Assembly: GCA_029961745.1 (NCBI GenBank)
Contig: CP124680.1
Coordinates: 1,178,001-1,242,000 of the forward strand
DNA length: 64,000 nucleotides
Source of the DNA: Nocardioides sp. L-11A
GTDB lineage: Bacteria; Actinomycetota; Actinomycetes; Propionibacteriales; Nocardioidaceae
Reading direction: 5' to 3'
This document shows, piece by piece, positions 1 through 6,447 of the stretch. The notes beneath the pieces were generated by a model. It did no database searches. It saw nothing but the letters and a program-made list of their open reading frames with translations, and was not told the DNA's origin. How positions within the stretch are numbered: position 1 is the stretch's first letter; every line of letters begins with the position of its first letter. Made by a program: the position numbers and the translations under genes.

Positions 1-51
1 CCCGAGGAGGCCTACCCCCATGCCCAGGACGTGGAGGAGGGCCGGGCGTGA
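1..51 (+). CDS. 3' end of an upstream CDS (partial)
   Basis: Frame 1 is open from the window edge and ends with TGA at 49-51, giving a C-terminal tail of about 16 residues ending DVEEGRA. The stop overlaps the GTG start of the next gene (GTGA at 48-51), the same coupling seen at the next two junctions, which supports a real gene end in one operon. Too little is present to name a function. Confidence 0.4.
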   Translation, partial: PEEAYPHAQDVEEGRA

Positions 52-518
52 CCGGGACGTCGGCGGGTGATCTGCCGGGGCGCCCGCCCCAGCAGATCAC
101 CCGCAACCTGAGCGAGCTGCTCCAGGAGCTGCGGGTGATGCAGACCGGCGTGCAGATCCTCACCGGCTTCCTGCTCACCGTCCCGTTCACCGAGCGGTTC
201 ACCGAGCTCACCGAGACCCAGCAGCGGATCTACCTCGGCATCCTCGTCGGCGCGGTGCTCACGACACTCGTGATCGTGGCACCGGTCTGCTACCACCGGG
301 TCCTGTTCCGGCAGGGCCGCAGGGAGTGGATCGTCGCCGCGGCCCAGCAGTGCGCCCTCGCCGGTCTGGTGGGTCTCGCCGCGGTCTCCACGGCCGTGGT
401 GCTGCTGGTCTTCGACATCGTCCTCGGACCAGCCGCGGCCCTGATCGCCGCGGCGGCGGTCGCGCTCGCCTTCACCCTGATGTGGGCAGCGGTCCCCTGG
501 TGGGGTCGCGAGAGGTGA
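48..518 (+). CDS. DUF6328 family membrane protein
   Basis: A 156-residue protein resembling DUF6328. It has the family-like opening LLQELRVMQTGVQILTGFLL, followed by hydrophobic segments near residues 35-55, 70-90, 100-120 and 125-145, so it should sit in the cytoplasmic membrane. The function of the family is unknown. The GTG start overlaps the stop of the upstream gene, and its own TGA overlaps the GTG of the following lipoprotein gene (515-518). This indicates translational coupling with the lipoprotein and the NRAMP-like transporter. No catalytic residues can be recognised. Confidence 0.75.
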   Translation: MTGTSAGDLPGRPPQQITRNLSELLQELRVMQTGVQILTGFLLTVPFTERFTELTETQQRIYLGILVGAVLTTLVIVAPVCYHRVLFRQGRREWIVAAAQQCALAGLVGLAAVSTAVVLLVFDIVLGPAAALIAAAAVALAFTLMWAAVPWWGRER

Positions 519-961
519 AGCGCTCGCAGCGACCGGCCGTCGTCGCGGTCCTCGTCCTCCTCCCGACGCTCCTGCTGGCCGCGTGCGGCGTCGTCGCCCG
601 GCCCGATGCCGCGGCCTGGGACGACCAGGCCGCCCAGGCCCTGACCGACGCGAGCAGCCAGGTGGCCACGGCCCGCCTGGCTCTGGTCTCGGCCCGTGAC
701 GGACGCACCTGGTCGGCGTACACGACCGTGCTCGTGGCCCAGGCCGAGGAGGCGGCCGGCAAGGCGGAGGAGAATCTGTCCCGCGTGCAGGTGCCCGCGG
801 CACGCGCGGACGATGCCGCGACGGTCCTCGACCTCCTGGACCGGGCGGTCGACCTGGTCGCCGAGGCCCGGGCGCACGCGGTGTCCGGGCGGTACGGCGA
901 CGCCGGACTCCTCGAGGATCTCGACAGCCTCGCAGGTCGACTGCGGCAGGCTGCGCCGTGA
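515..961 (+). CDS. Small lipoprotein, function unknown
   Basis: A 148-residue product starting at the GTG that overlaps the preceding stop. The N-terminus is a lipoprotein signal: positive KRSQR, a hydrophobic stretch, then the lipobox LLAAC with lipidated Cys at residue 24. The mature part is alanine-rich and predicted helical (WDDQAAQALTDASSQVATAR and later EEAAGKAEENLSRV), so it may form a helical bundle on the outer face of the membrane. The gene overlaps the NRAMP-like gene by four bases (GTGA at 958-961). An accessory role for that transporter is inference from the coupling only. Confidence 0.7.
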   Translation: MKRSQRPAVVAVLVLLPTLLLAACGVVARPDAAAWDDQAAQALTDASSQVATARLALVSARDGRTWSAYTTVLVAQAEEAAGKAEENLSRVQVPAARADDAATVLDLLDRAVDLVAEARAHAVSGRYGDAGLLEDLDSLAGRLRQAAP

Positions 962-2190
962 AGCGCTACTTCGCCGTCCTGCTCGGAATCCTGACCGCCA
1001 TCGGCGGCTTCGTCGACATCGGCGACCTGGTGACCAACGCCCAGGTCGGCGCGCGATTGGGCACGTCGCTGGTGTGGGTCGTGGTGGTCGGTGTCGTGGG
1101 CATCTGCGTGTTCGCCGAGATGTCGGGCCGGATCGCGGCGGTCAGCCATCGCGCGACCTTCGACCTCGTGCGCGAGCGCCTCGGGCCGCGGATGGGCTTC
1201 CTCAACCTGATCGGCTCGATGCTCGTGACGCTGCTGACCTTCATCGCCGAGATCGGCGGTGTCGCGCTCGCCCTGCAGCTGGTGACCTCGGTCCATCACC
1301 TGCTGGTCGTGCCGTTCGTCGCAGTAGCCGTGTGGATCGTGCTGTGGCGGGCGAAGTTCTCCGCGATCGAGAACGTGCTCGGCCTGATGGGCCTGGCCCT
1401 GATCGCCTTCGCCGTCGCGCTGTGGCAGCTCGGCCCCGACTGGGGCGAGCTCGCCGCCGGTCTCTCGCCCGCGGAGAAGCCGGACGCCGAGAGCTGGGCC
1501 ACGTACGCCTTCTTCGGGGTCGCCCTCTTCGGTGCCGCGATGACGCCGTACGAGGTGTTCTTCTTCTCCAGCGGCGGTGTCGAGGAGCGTTGGACCGAGA
1601 AGGACATCGGGGTGATGCGGGCCAACGTGTTCATCGGCTTCCCGCTCGGCGGCCTGCTGTCCGTGGCCATCGCGGCCTGCGCCGCCACCGTCTTCCTGCC
1701 CGCCGGTGTCACGGTCGAGACACTGGGACAGGTGGGCCTGCCGGTCGCGATCGGTCTCGGGAAGATCGGGCTGGCCGTGGTCGTGCTCGGCTTCTTCGCG
1801 GCGACCTTCGGCGCCGCCTGCGAGACCGGGCTGTCGACCGGCTACAGCCTCGCGCAGTACTTCGGGTTCCCGTGGGGCAAGTACGTCCGTCCGGGTGAGG
1901 CCGCGGGCTTCCACATCATCCTGCTGATCGCGACCGTGATCGCGGCCGGCGTCCTGCTCACCGGCGTCGACCCGATCATGGTCACCGAGATCTCGGTGGT
2001 GTTCTCCGCGATCGCGCTGCCGCTCACCTACTTCCCGATCCTCGTCGTCGCGAACGACCCCGACTACCTGGGCGAGCACGTGAACGGTCCGGTCGCGAAC
2101 GCGCTCGGCGTCGTCTACCTCGTCGTGATCACCCTCGCCGCACTCGCGGCGATCCCGCTCATGGTCGTCACCTCGATGGGGCAGGGCTGA
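958..2190 (+). CDS. NRAMP-family-like transporter with altered metal-site motifs
   Basis: A 410-residue polytopic membrane protein of about 11 helices. Its length and its helix-1 and helix-6 signatures resemble NRAMP (SLC11) metal transporters. Canonical NRAMPs bind metal with a DPGN motif in helix 1 and an MPH motif in helix 6. Here the corresponding segments read DIGD (residues 20-23) and MTPY (about 195-198), so the ligand set differs from Mn/Fe transporters. NRAMP-related Mg or Al transporters and non-transporting relatives also depart from the canonical motif. The start is a GTG overlapping the lipoprotein stop. Substrate cannot be assigned. Confidence 0.75.
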   Translation: MKRYFAVLLGILTAIGGFVDIGDLVTNAQVGARLGTSLVWVVVVGVVGICVFAEMSGRIAAVSHRATFDLVRERLGPRMGFLNLIGSMLVTLLTFIAEIGGVALALQLVTSVHHLLVVPFVAVAVWIVLWRAKFSAIENVLGLMGLALIAFAVALWQLGPDWGELAAGLSPAEKPDAESWATYAFFGVALFGAAMTPYEVFFFSSGGVEERWTEKDIGVMRANVFIGFPLGGLLSVAIAACAATVFLPAGVTVETLGQVGLPVAIGLGKIGLAVVVLGFFAATFGAACETGLSTGYSLAQYFGFPWGKYVRPGEAAGFHIILLIATVIAAGVLLTGVDPIMVTEISVVFSAIALPLTYFPILVVANDPDYLGEHVNGPVANALGVVYLVVITLAALAAIPLMVVTSMGQG

Positions 2191-2202
2191 GAGGAGGAAC
2201 CG

Positions 2203-2901
2203 ATGGTGTCACTGGCCGATCGCGACGGGTACGACGTCGGGCTGCATCTGCTCGACCGGCAGATCATCGGCGCCGATGGCCGCCTGGCGGGCAAGGTCGA
2301 CGACGTCGAGCTGCATCGCGACGACACGGGAGCCCTCGTACCGACGGCGTTGCTGGTCGGTCTGCCGGCGCTGCTCCCGCGCTTCGGCCGGCGGATCGGC
2401 GGCGGCCTCGCTCGGACCCACCGCCTGGTCCGCGACGCGGCGGCCGACCAGGAGCTGCCCCTGGTGGTCGACTTCGATCTCGTGGAAGACGTCAGCAGCG
2501 ACGTCCGGCTCTCCGAGCCCGTCCCCGGACTCCTGCACCGGATGGCCCACGAACGTGCGGCCGATCCGGACCGCTGCCGGGTCGGTGCGCTGCTCGGGCT
2601 GCCCGTGCGCTGTGCCGCCCTGCCCCGCCGGTCCCAGCTGCTCGACCTGCGTCTGGTCGGCGCTCCGGGAGCGCCCGGAGAGCACCGGGTCACCGCCCTG
2701 CTCGTCGGCCCCGGCCGCCCGGGCGCACTGTTCGGCTACGACCGCAGCAGCGAGCCCGGCCCCGCCGCCGTCGCGGCCGTCGTGGGCTGGCTGCACCGCC
2801 ACGCCCGGGTCGTCGATCTCGGCCCCGGCGTCGACCTCGACACCGACGCCGGCGAGGTCCGGATCGCAGCCGAGGCGTCTCTTGCGCCGCTGCGCGGGTA
2901 A
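2203..2901 (+). CDS. PRC-barrel-like protein
   Basis: A 232-residue soluble protein whose N-terminal segment (LLDRQIIGADGRLAGKVDDV, residues 12-34) matches the beta-barrel pattern of PRC-barrel domains. A weaker similar stretch, RRSQLLDLRLVG, lies near residue 145, suggesting two barrels. The middle contains a helical region. It starts at ATG with GGAGG nine bases upstream and follows the transporter by 12 bases, so it belongs to the same operon. PRC barrels usually mediate protein or RNA interactions; the role here is unknown. Confidence 0.55.
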   Translation: MVSLADRDGYDVGLHLLDRQIIGADGRLAGKVDDVELHRDDTGALVPTALLVGLPALLPRFGRRIGGGLARTHRLVRDAAADQELPLVVDFDLVEDVSSDVRLSEPVPGLLHRMAHERAADPDRCRVGALLGLPVRCAALPRRSQLLDLRLVGAPGAPGEHRVTALLVGPGRPGALFGYDRSSEPGPAAVAAVVGWLHRHARVVDLGPGVDLDTDAGEVRIAAEASLAPLRG

Positions 2902-2942
2902 CGCCGGGATGACCACCTACAGCGACCGCCGGAGGAGGAGAC

Positions 2943-3212
2943 ATGCCCGGCAAGAAGCACGGACCCGGCATCAAGAACCCGGACGCCTACGAAGAGATCC
3001 GCAAGGACGGCGCCAGCAAGGAGAAGGCCGCCCGGATCTCCAACGCCATGGCTTCGGAGGGTGCCAGCACGGTCGGCCGCCGCGGTGGCAAGGCCGGCGA
3101 CTACGAGGACTGGACGGTCGATGAGCTGCGCAAGCGCGCCGGCGAACTCGACATCGAGGGTCGCTCGTCGATGAAGAAGGACGAGCTGATCGACGCGCTC
3201 CGACACCACTGA
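2943..3212 (+). CDS. DUF7218 / Rho-N-domain small protein
   Basis: An 89-residue basic protein. The first half (KKHGPGIKNPDAYEEIRKDG, then SKEKAARISNA) is the conserved pattern of small actinobacterial DUF7218 proteins. The last 40 residues (WTVDELRKRAGELDIEGRSS and KDELIDALR) are a Rho termination factor N-terminal (SAP-like) helix-loop-helix, a nucleic-acid-binding fold. A strong ribosome-binding site (GGAGGAGGAG) sits just before the ATG. It is the last gene of the operon; immediately after its stop the repeat region at 3216 begins. A role in nucleic acid binding is likely, its target unknown. Confidence 0.75.
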   Translation: MPGKKHGPGIKNPDAYEEIRKDGASKEKAARISNAMASEGASTVGRRGGKAGDYEDWTVDELRKRAGELDIEGRSSMKKDELIDALRHH

Positions 3213-3215
3213 GTG

Positions 3216-3516
3216 GGAGGGCGCGAGCGCGTCGCTCCTTCGTCGCGCCGCGCTGCCGCGCTCGCGGTCGGCTCGGGTGGGTGGTCGCGTTCGCGTGGCG
3301 GCCACCGGTCGGCACGACGCGAAGCGTCGCTCGTCGTCGGCTCCGGTCGCTCGTTCCTCGCTCGCTGCGCCTCCTCGTGCGGCGTTCGCGCCGTGGCCTT
3401 GTGGATCTCTGGAGGGCGCGAGCGCGTCGCTCCTTCGTCGCGCCGCGCTGCTGCGCTCGCGGTCGGCTCGGGTGGGTGGTCGCGTTCGGGTGGCGGCCAC
3501 CGGTCGGCACGACGCG
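3216..3516. repeat. Two direct copies of a 106-bp GC-rich repeat
   Basis: Copy 1 is 3216-3321 and copy 2 is 3411-3516. By eye they differ at two positions. The unit opens with GGAGGGCGCGAGCGCGTCGC and ends with CGGTCGGCACGACGCG. The 89-bp spacer and the following 70 bases show no credible gene, although frames on both strands stay open because of composition. The pair fills most of the 430-bp gap between the DUF7218 gene and the end of HNH element A. It is probably a dispersed intergenic repeat. Confidence 0.85.
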
Positions 3517-3602
3517 ACCGGTGCTCTCGTCGGCCGGCCGGCGGGGGCGATGCCCGATGCGCGCGCCATCTGCTCCATCAGCGGATGCTGACATGCCGAT
3601 GT

Positions 3603-3628
3603 CCCCGCCGCGCCAGCGCGCTGCGGGG
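3603..3628 (-). terminator. Hairpin downstream of HNH gene A
   Basis: CCCCGC (3603-3608) pairs with GCGGGG (3623-3628), with a short GCGC pairing in the loop, 16-41 bases beyond the HNH stop. No U tract follows. Copy B has a hairpin at the same place with a different loop, so structure is conserved while sequence is not. Confidence 0.5.
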
Positions 3629-3643
3629 TGTGGGGCGGGGTGG

Positions 3644-4948
3644 CTACTCGTCGGGTGGCGAGGTGGTCTGGATGGGGTGGGTGCCGCGGTGGTCGACCCG
3701 GAACCGGTGCCCGTTGGGGCTGGTCCACACATACGTGCCGGGCGTGACGGTGTCGTAGCGCCAGGTGGAGTGGGTCTTGGCGCGGTGGTGCCGGCGGCAC
3801 AACGCGACCTCGTTGCACGGACAGGTGGGTCCGCCCTCGCCATATGGGCGGGTGTGGTCGATGTCGCAGGCTTGGGCGGGTCGGGTGCAGTGCGGGAACC
3901 GACACGTCTGGTCCCGCAGCACCACCCGGGTGCGGTGGCGGTCGGGGATCTCATAGGACCCGACGGGGACATGGTCGGCCAGGTCGATCACCGGACGCAC
4001 GATCACCGTGGTGTGCCGGGCGCGGACCCATTCGCGGATCTGGGTCGAGGTGATCGGGCAGCGGCCCTCCTCCCACCGTCCCACCGGGTTCGCGAACGGG
4101 TTCTGGCCGATCAAAGTGGTGTCGGCGACGTGGACATTGAGGACCACCTTGCGACCCGGCACGGTGTCCACGACTTCTCCGGTGTCGGGGTCGGGGATGA
4201 GCAGGTCCAGGGCGAGGTCCTGCCTCGCGAGCTCGGCGGCGGCCTTCGATCGCCGCACATCCAGAGAACTGTCGTCACCGAGTCGGCCCAGGACTTCCGC
4301 GCGTCGGGCGACGGCGAGGTTCAGGTCGTGTCCGTCGGCAGCGTCGAGGAGGCCGTCGAGGTGGACCAGGCCGTGCTCGTCGACAGCGCTGATGTCGAAG
4401 TGCCGACCATCGGCAGCGGTCTGCCGGTCTGCTTCCGCGCGTTCGGGGTCGAACCGGATGACCGCTTCGGCGACCAGGCGTTCGAGTTGGGCCCAGCCGA
4501 CGCCGGAGGCGTCCCAGAGCTGCCGGTCGACGTACGCGGCTGCCTCAGCCGAGAGGGGGTGGGTGAGGTCGGCGATCCGTTCGGCCCGCCACGGCGCCAA
4601 CCGGCCCGAGGTGACGGCGTTGTAGACGTGGGGGAGTCGCCAGGCGCACTCGATCACCCGCCCGACATACGCCTTCCCGCCGTCCGGGGACCTGCCGAGG
4701 ACCGCGACGAGTTCCATCAATCCGAACTCCGACACCAACGGTGCACCGGGCCCGGCGATCGGGATGCCGGTGTCGAGGTAGCCCTCGGTGATGGTCGCGA
4801 CCCCCTCGGGGCCGGCGATCACGTGGTCGCTGGCCCATTCGACGATGCCGGACCACTCACGGACCAGGGAGGCTTCCCGGCCTTCGACCTCGGCGCGCAG
4901 CCCGGACAGCAGCGAGGCTGTCGAACGGGCGTCGGTGGCGAGATCCAT
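3644..4948 (-). CDS. DUF222 / HNH endonuclease protein (13E12 repeat family), copy A
   Basis: A DUF222 protein with a C-terminal HNH nuclease domain, about 434 residues from ATG at 4948 (GTG at 4972 would add eight). DUF222 covers roughly the first 280 residues. The HNH part shows the zinc cysteines in CRFPHC and CPCNEVALC and the histidine motif DIDHTRP and RRHHRAK. All expected nuclease residues are present, so it is probably active, presumably as a DNA endonuclease. It is roughly 90% identical by eye to copy B. Its cellular role is not established. ATG is preferred because the upstream GTG lies in the promoter palindrome. Confidence 0.85.
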   Translation of the reverse strand: MDLATDARSTASLLSGLRAEVEGREASLVREWSGIVEWASDHVIAGPEGVATITEGYLDTGIPIAGPGAPLVSEFGLMELVAVLGRSPDGGKAYVGRVIECAWRLPHVYNAVTSGRLAPWRAERIADLTHPLSAEAAAYVDRQLWDASGVGWAQLERLVAEAVIRFDPERAEADRQTAADGRHFDISAVDEHGLVHLDGLLDAADGHDLNLAVARRAEVLGRLGDDSSLDVRRSKAAAELARQDLALDLLIPDPDTGEVVDTVPGRKVVLNVHVADTTLIGQNPFANPVGRWEEGRCPITSTQIREWVRARHTTVIVRPVIDLADHVPVGSYEIPDRHRTRVVLRDQTCRFPHCTRPAQACDIDHTRPYGEGGPTCPCNEVALCRRHHRAKTHSTWRYDTVTPGTYVWTSPNGHRFRVDHRGTHPIQTTSPPDE

Positions 4949-4971
4949 GACTGGATTCTCCCACCTGCCCA

Positions 4972-5011
4972 CGACACTTCACAGTGTCGCAAACCCGCCT
5001 GTGGACAGGCG
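4972..5011 (-). promoter_or_regulatory. Two palindromes upstream of HNH gene A
   Basis: CGACACT (4972-4978) is inverted at 4983-4989. The second site, CGCCTGTGGACAGGCG (4996-5011), is a perfect 7-2-7 palindrome. Both lie 24-63 bases before the ATG and are kept in copy B, where the first has lengthened to eight base pairs per arm. They look like operators for the HNH gene or ends recognised by its product. Confidence 0.55.
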
Positions 5012-5079
5012 AAACCCGATCCCGGGGGTGTGGAGAACCAACGTCACGATCGGTGACAGAAGTGCCTGACCAGCCGACC

Positions 5080-5300
5080 CGCGAACCGCAACCCGACCGC
5101 CGAACCCAGTCCCGTCCCCGCGTTCTCGTCGCTGCCTTTCGGAACGCAACCGCGCACCCGGCCGAAGCCCGAGCACAGCCCCAGGAAGACGACCGGGCAA
5201 AGAAGAACGACACCAGCCGATCCCGCCCACCGGACCGCAACCCGACCGACGGATCCAGCCCCGCGCCCGCCGTCCTCGTCGCTGCCTCTCCGAACCCAAC
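5080..5300. repeat. Partial 150-bp-period repeat array, element A
   Basis: About one and a half units of the array found in full at 40190-40583. The anchor CTCGTCGCTGCCT recurs at 5125 and 5275, a period of exactly 150 bases. The second unit decays after about 5300. The remaining sequence up to the zinc-protein gene end at 5428 shows no gene. Confidence 0.75.
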
Positions 5301-5427
5301 CGGCCACGCACCCGCGGCCGGAAGACCCCCGCGACCCGGCCCCGGCCTCCGTCATCCAGCGAGCGGCCGTCACGGCGGTGCTCGCGGTCGCGGGTCCACC
5401 CCGGATCCGCCGGGTCGCCCCGAAGGC

Positions 5428-5670
5428 TCAGGTCGCCACCCGGTCCCGGGCGCCCTCCACGCCGGCGTGCTGGGCGCAGTTCGCGCAGCAGTAGATCGTC
5501 CCGGCCGCCTCGATGCCATGCCCCAGGATCCGGCAGTCGCAATGGGCGCAGACCGGGGCGATCAGGTGTGCGGCGCACTCGATGCTGTCGAAGGTGAGAT
5601 GCGTGCCGTCCGCGGTCTCCACCGCGAACGTCTTGTCGTAGTCGTTCCCGCAGGTGCTGCAGGTTCCCAT
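5428..5670 (-). CDS. Small cysteine-rich zinc-binding protein (metallothionein-like)
   Basis: An 80-residue protein with nine cysteines: CSTC near residue 4, a single Cys in SIECAAH, CAHCDC near 41, and CCANC near 62, plus several histidines. This resembles actinobacterial prokaryotic-metallothionein-like or treble-clef proteins, so it should bind one or two zinc ions. It has a good ribosome-binding site (GGAGGAACC before ATG at 5670). It is divergent from the STAS gene across a 179-bp gap that must hold both promoters. No enzymatic residues are visible. Confidence 0.7.
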   Translation of the reverse strand: MGTCSTCGNDYDKTFAVETADGTHLTFDSIECAAHLIAPVCAHCDCRILGHGIEAAGTIYCCANCAQHAGVEGARDRVAT

Positions 5671-5849
5671 GGTTCCTCCTCGTCGGGTTGCGGTGCGGGC
5701 CTACGCCGTCGTCAGCGCGGGCCGATCGTCTGGGGGGCTGGCTTCCTGCCCCTCGGCGGCGTAGCGTCGTGGGCACCCAGGGGCTTCACGCGTCTCGCCA
5801 TCCATGGTGTCTCCACCTTTGGTCGTACGACTCTCCAGGAAACCAGGCG

Positions 5850-6395
5850 ATGCACGTGGCCGAGCGGCTGTCCGAATGCTCCATCACGTCCACAGGCGGG
5901 CCCGACGCCGCCACTCTCCTCGTCGAGGGCGATCTGGTCGTGACGACGACCGCCGTCCTGGAAGGAGCGGTCAACGTCTGCCTGCGCGGCCACCCGCGCA
6001 GGGTCGCGGTCGACCTGACCCGGGTGCGGTTCATGGACAGTGCGGGCATCACCGCCCTGTTGACCTGTCGGGGCCGGGCGGCCACCCAGCGCGCCCGGCT
6101 GGTCGTGACCCACCCCAGTCCTACTCTCGCCCGCGTGATGCGCCCCGAGATCCGTGCGCTGCTGACGGTCGATCCCGAAGCCGCGGTTGCGCCGCCGCCC
6201 GGGCCGCCGCCCGGGCCGCCGCCCGAGCCGCCGCCCGAGCCGACGGTGGGGCAGCGGAGGCTGCTCGCCTGCCTGTCCTGCGGGGCCACCACCGCGCATG
6301 TGCCCGGCCCCCGCACCCTCGGGGCGGACGGCGAGGTCATCGTCCAGTGGTGGAGCTGCACCGCCTGCGACGAGGGGAACACCCTCGTCGGGTGA
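5850..6395 (+). CDS. STAS-domain protein with proline repeat and zinc-ribbon-like tail
   Basis: A 181-residue protein. Residues about 10-108 form a STAS domain of the anti-sigma-factor antagonist type, with the phosphorylatable serine in FMDSAGI (Ser64). A linker of four PPP-[GE] units follows, from a 12-bp tandem repeat at about 6191-6241. The C-terminus (about 135-181) has two CxxC pairs (CLSC and CTAC) spaced like a zinc ribbon. A STAS-plus-ribbon arrangement is unusual. It may act in a partner-switching circuit, but no anti-sigma kinase gene is nearby. The ATG was chosen because the domain begins just after it; the frame is open further upstream. Confidence 0.75.
   Translation: MHVAERLSECSITSTGGPDAATLLVEGDLVVTTTAVLEGAVNVCLRGHPRRVAVDLTRVRFMDSAGITALLTCRGRAATQRARLVVTHPSPTLARVMRPEIRALLTVDPEAAVAPPPGPPPGPPPEPPPEPTVGQRRLLACLSCGATTAHVPGPRTLGADGEVIVQWWSCTACDEGNTLVG
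6191..6241 (+). repeat. 12-bp coding tandem repeat (proline linker)
   Basis: Four near-identical units of CCGCCGCCCGGG, the last two with GAG in place of GGG, encode PPPG and PPPE units between the STAS and CxxC parts. Such a tract can vary in copy number by slippage, changing linker length. Confidence 0.8.
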
Positions 6396-6447
6396 GCCGT
6401 CCGGCGACCATACGACCATCCGTGGGCGGTACCCCGGCCACCGGGCG

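Larger units (their letters stand above)
3590..5300 (-). mobile_element. REP13E12-like DUF222/HNH element, copy A
   Basis: This segment shares its whole organisation with 38678-40583. Both contain, in the same order, the boundary GACATGCCGATGTCCCC, a hairpin, the DUF222/HNH gene, two upstream palindromes, and at least part of a 150-bp-period array. Similarity begins abruptly at 3590 (38678 in copy B) and fades near 5300, where the second repeat unit of copy A diverges. The flanks of the two copies are unrelated, so the segment was duplicated or transposed as a unit. In mycobacteria the related REP13E12 family is repetitive and can hold a prophage attachment site. Confidence 0.7.

Noticed and set aside
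472..2079. Long minus-strand open frame opposite the NRAMP-like operon
   Set aside because: Its sequence is charged and repetitive (DRDDDR-type), as expected of antisense frames in GC-rich DNA, and it lies opposite clear genes.
3213..3758. Plus-strand frame through the 106-bp repeats
   Set aside because: Arg/Ser/Ala-rich product running into the antisense of the HNH gene; no ribosome-binding site.
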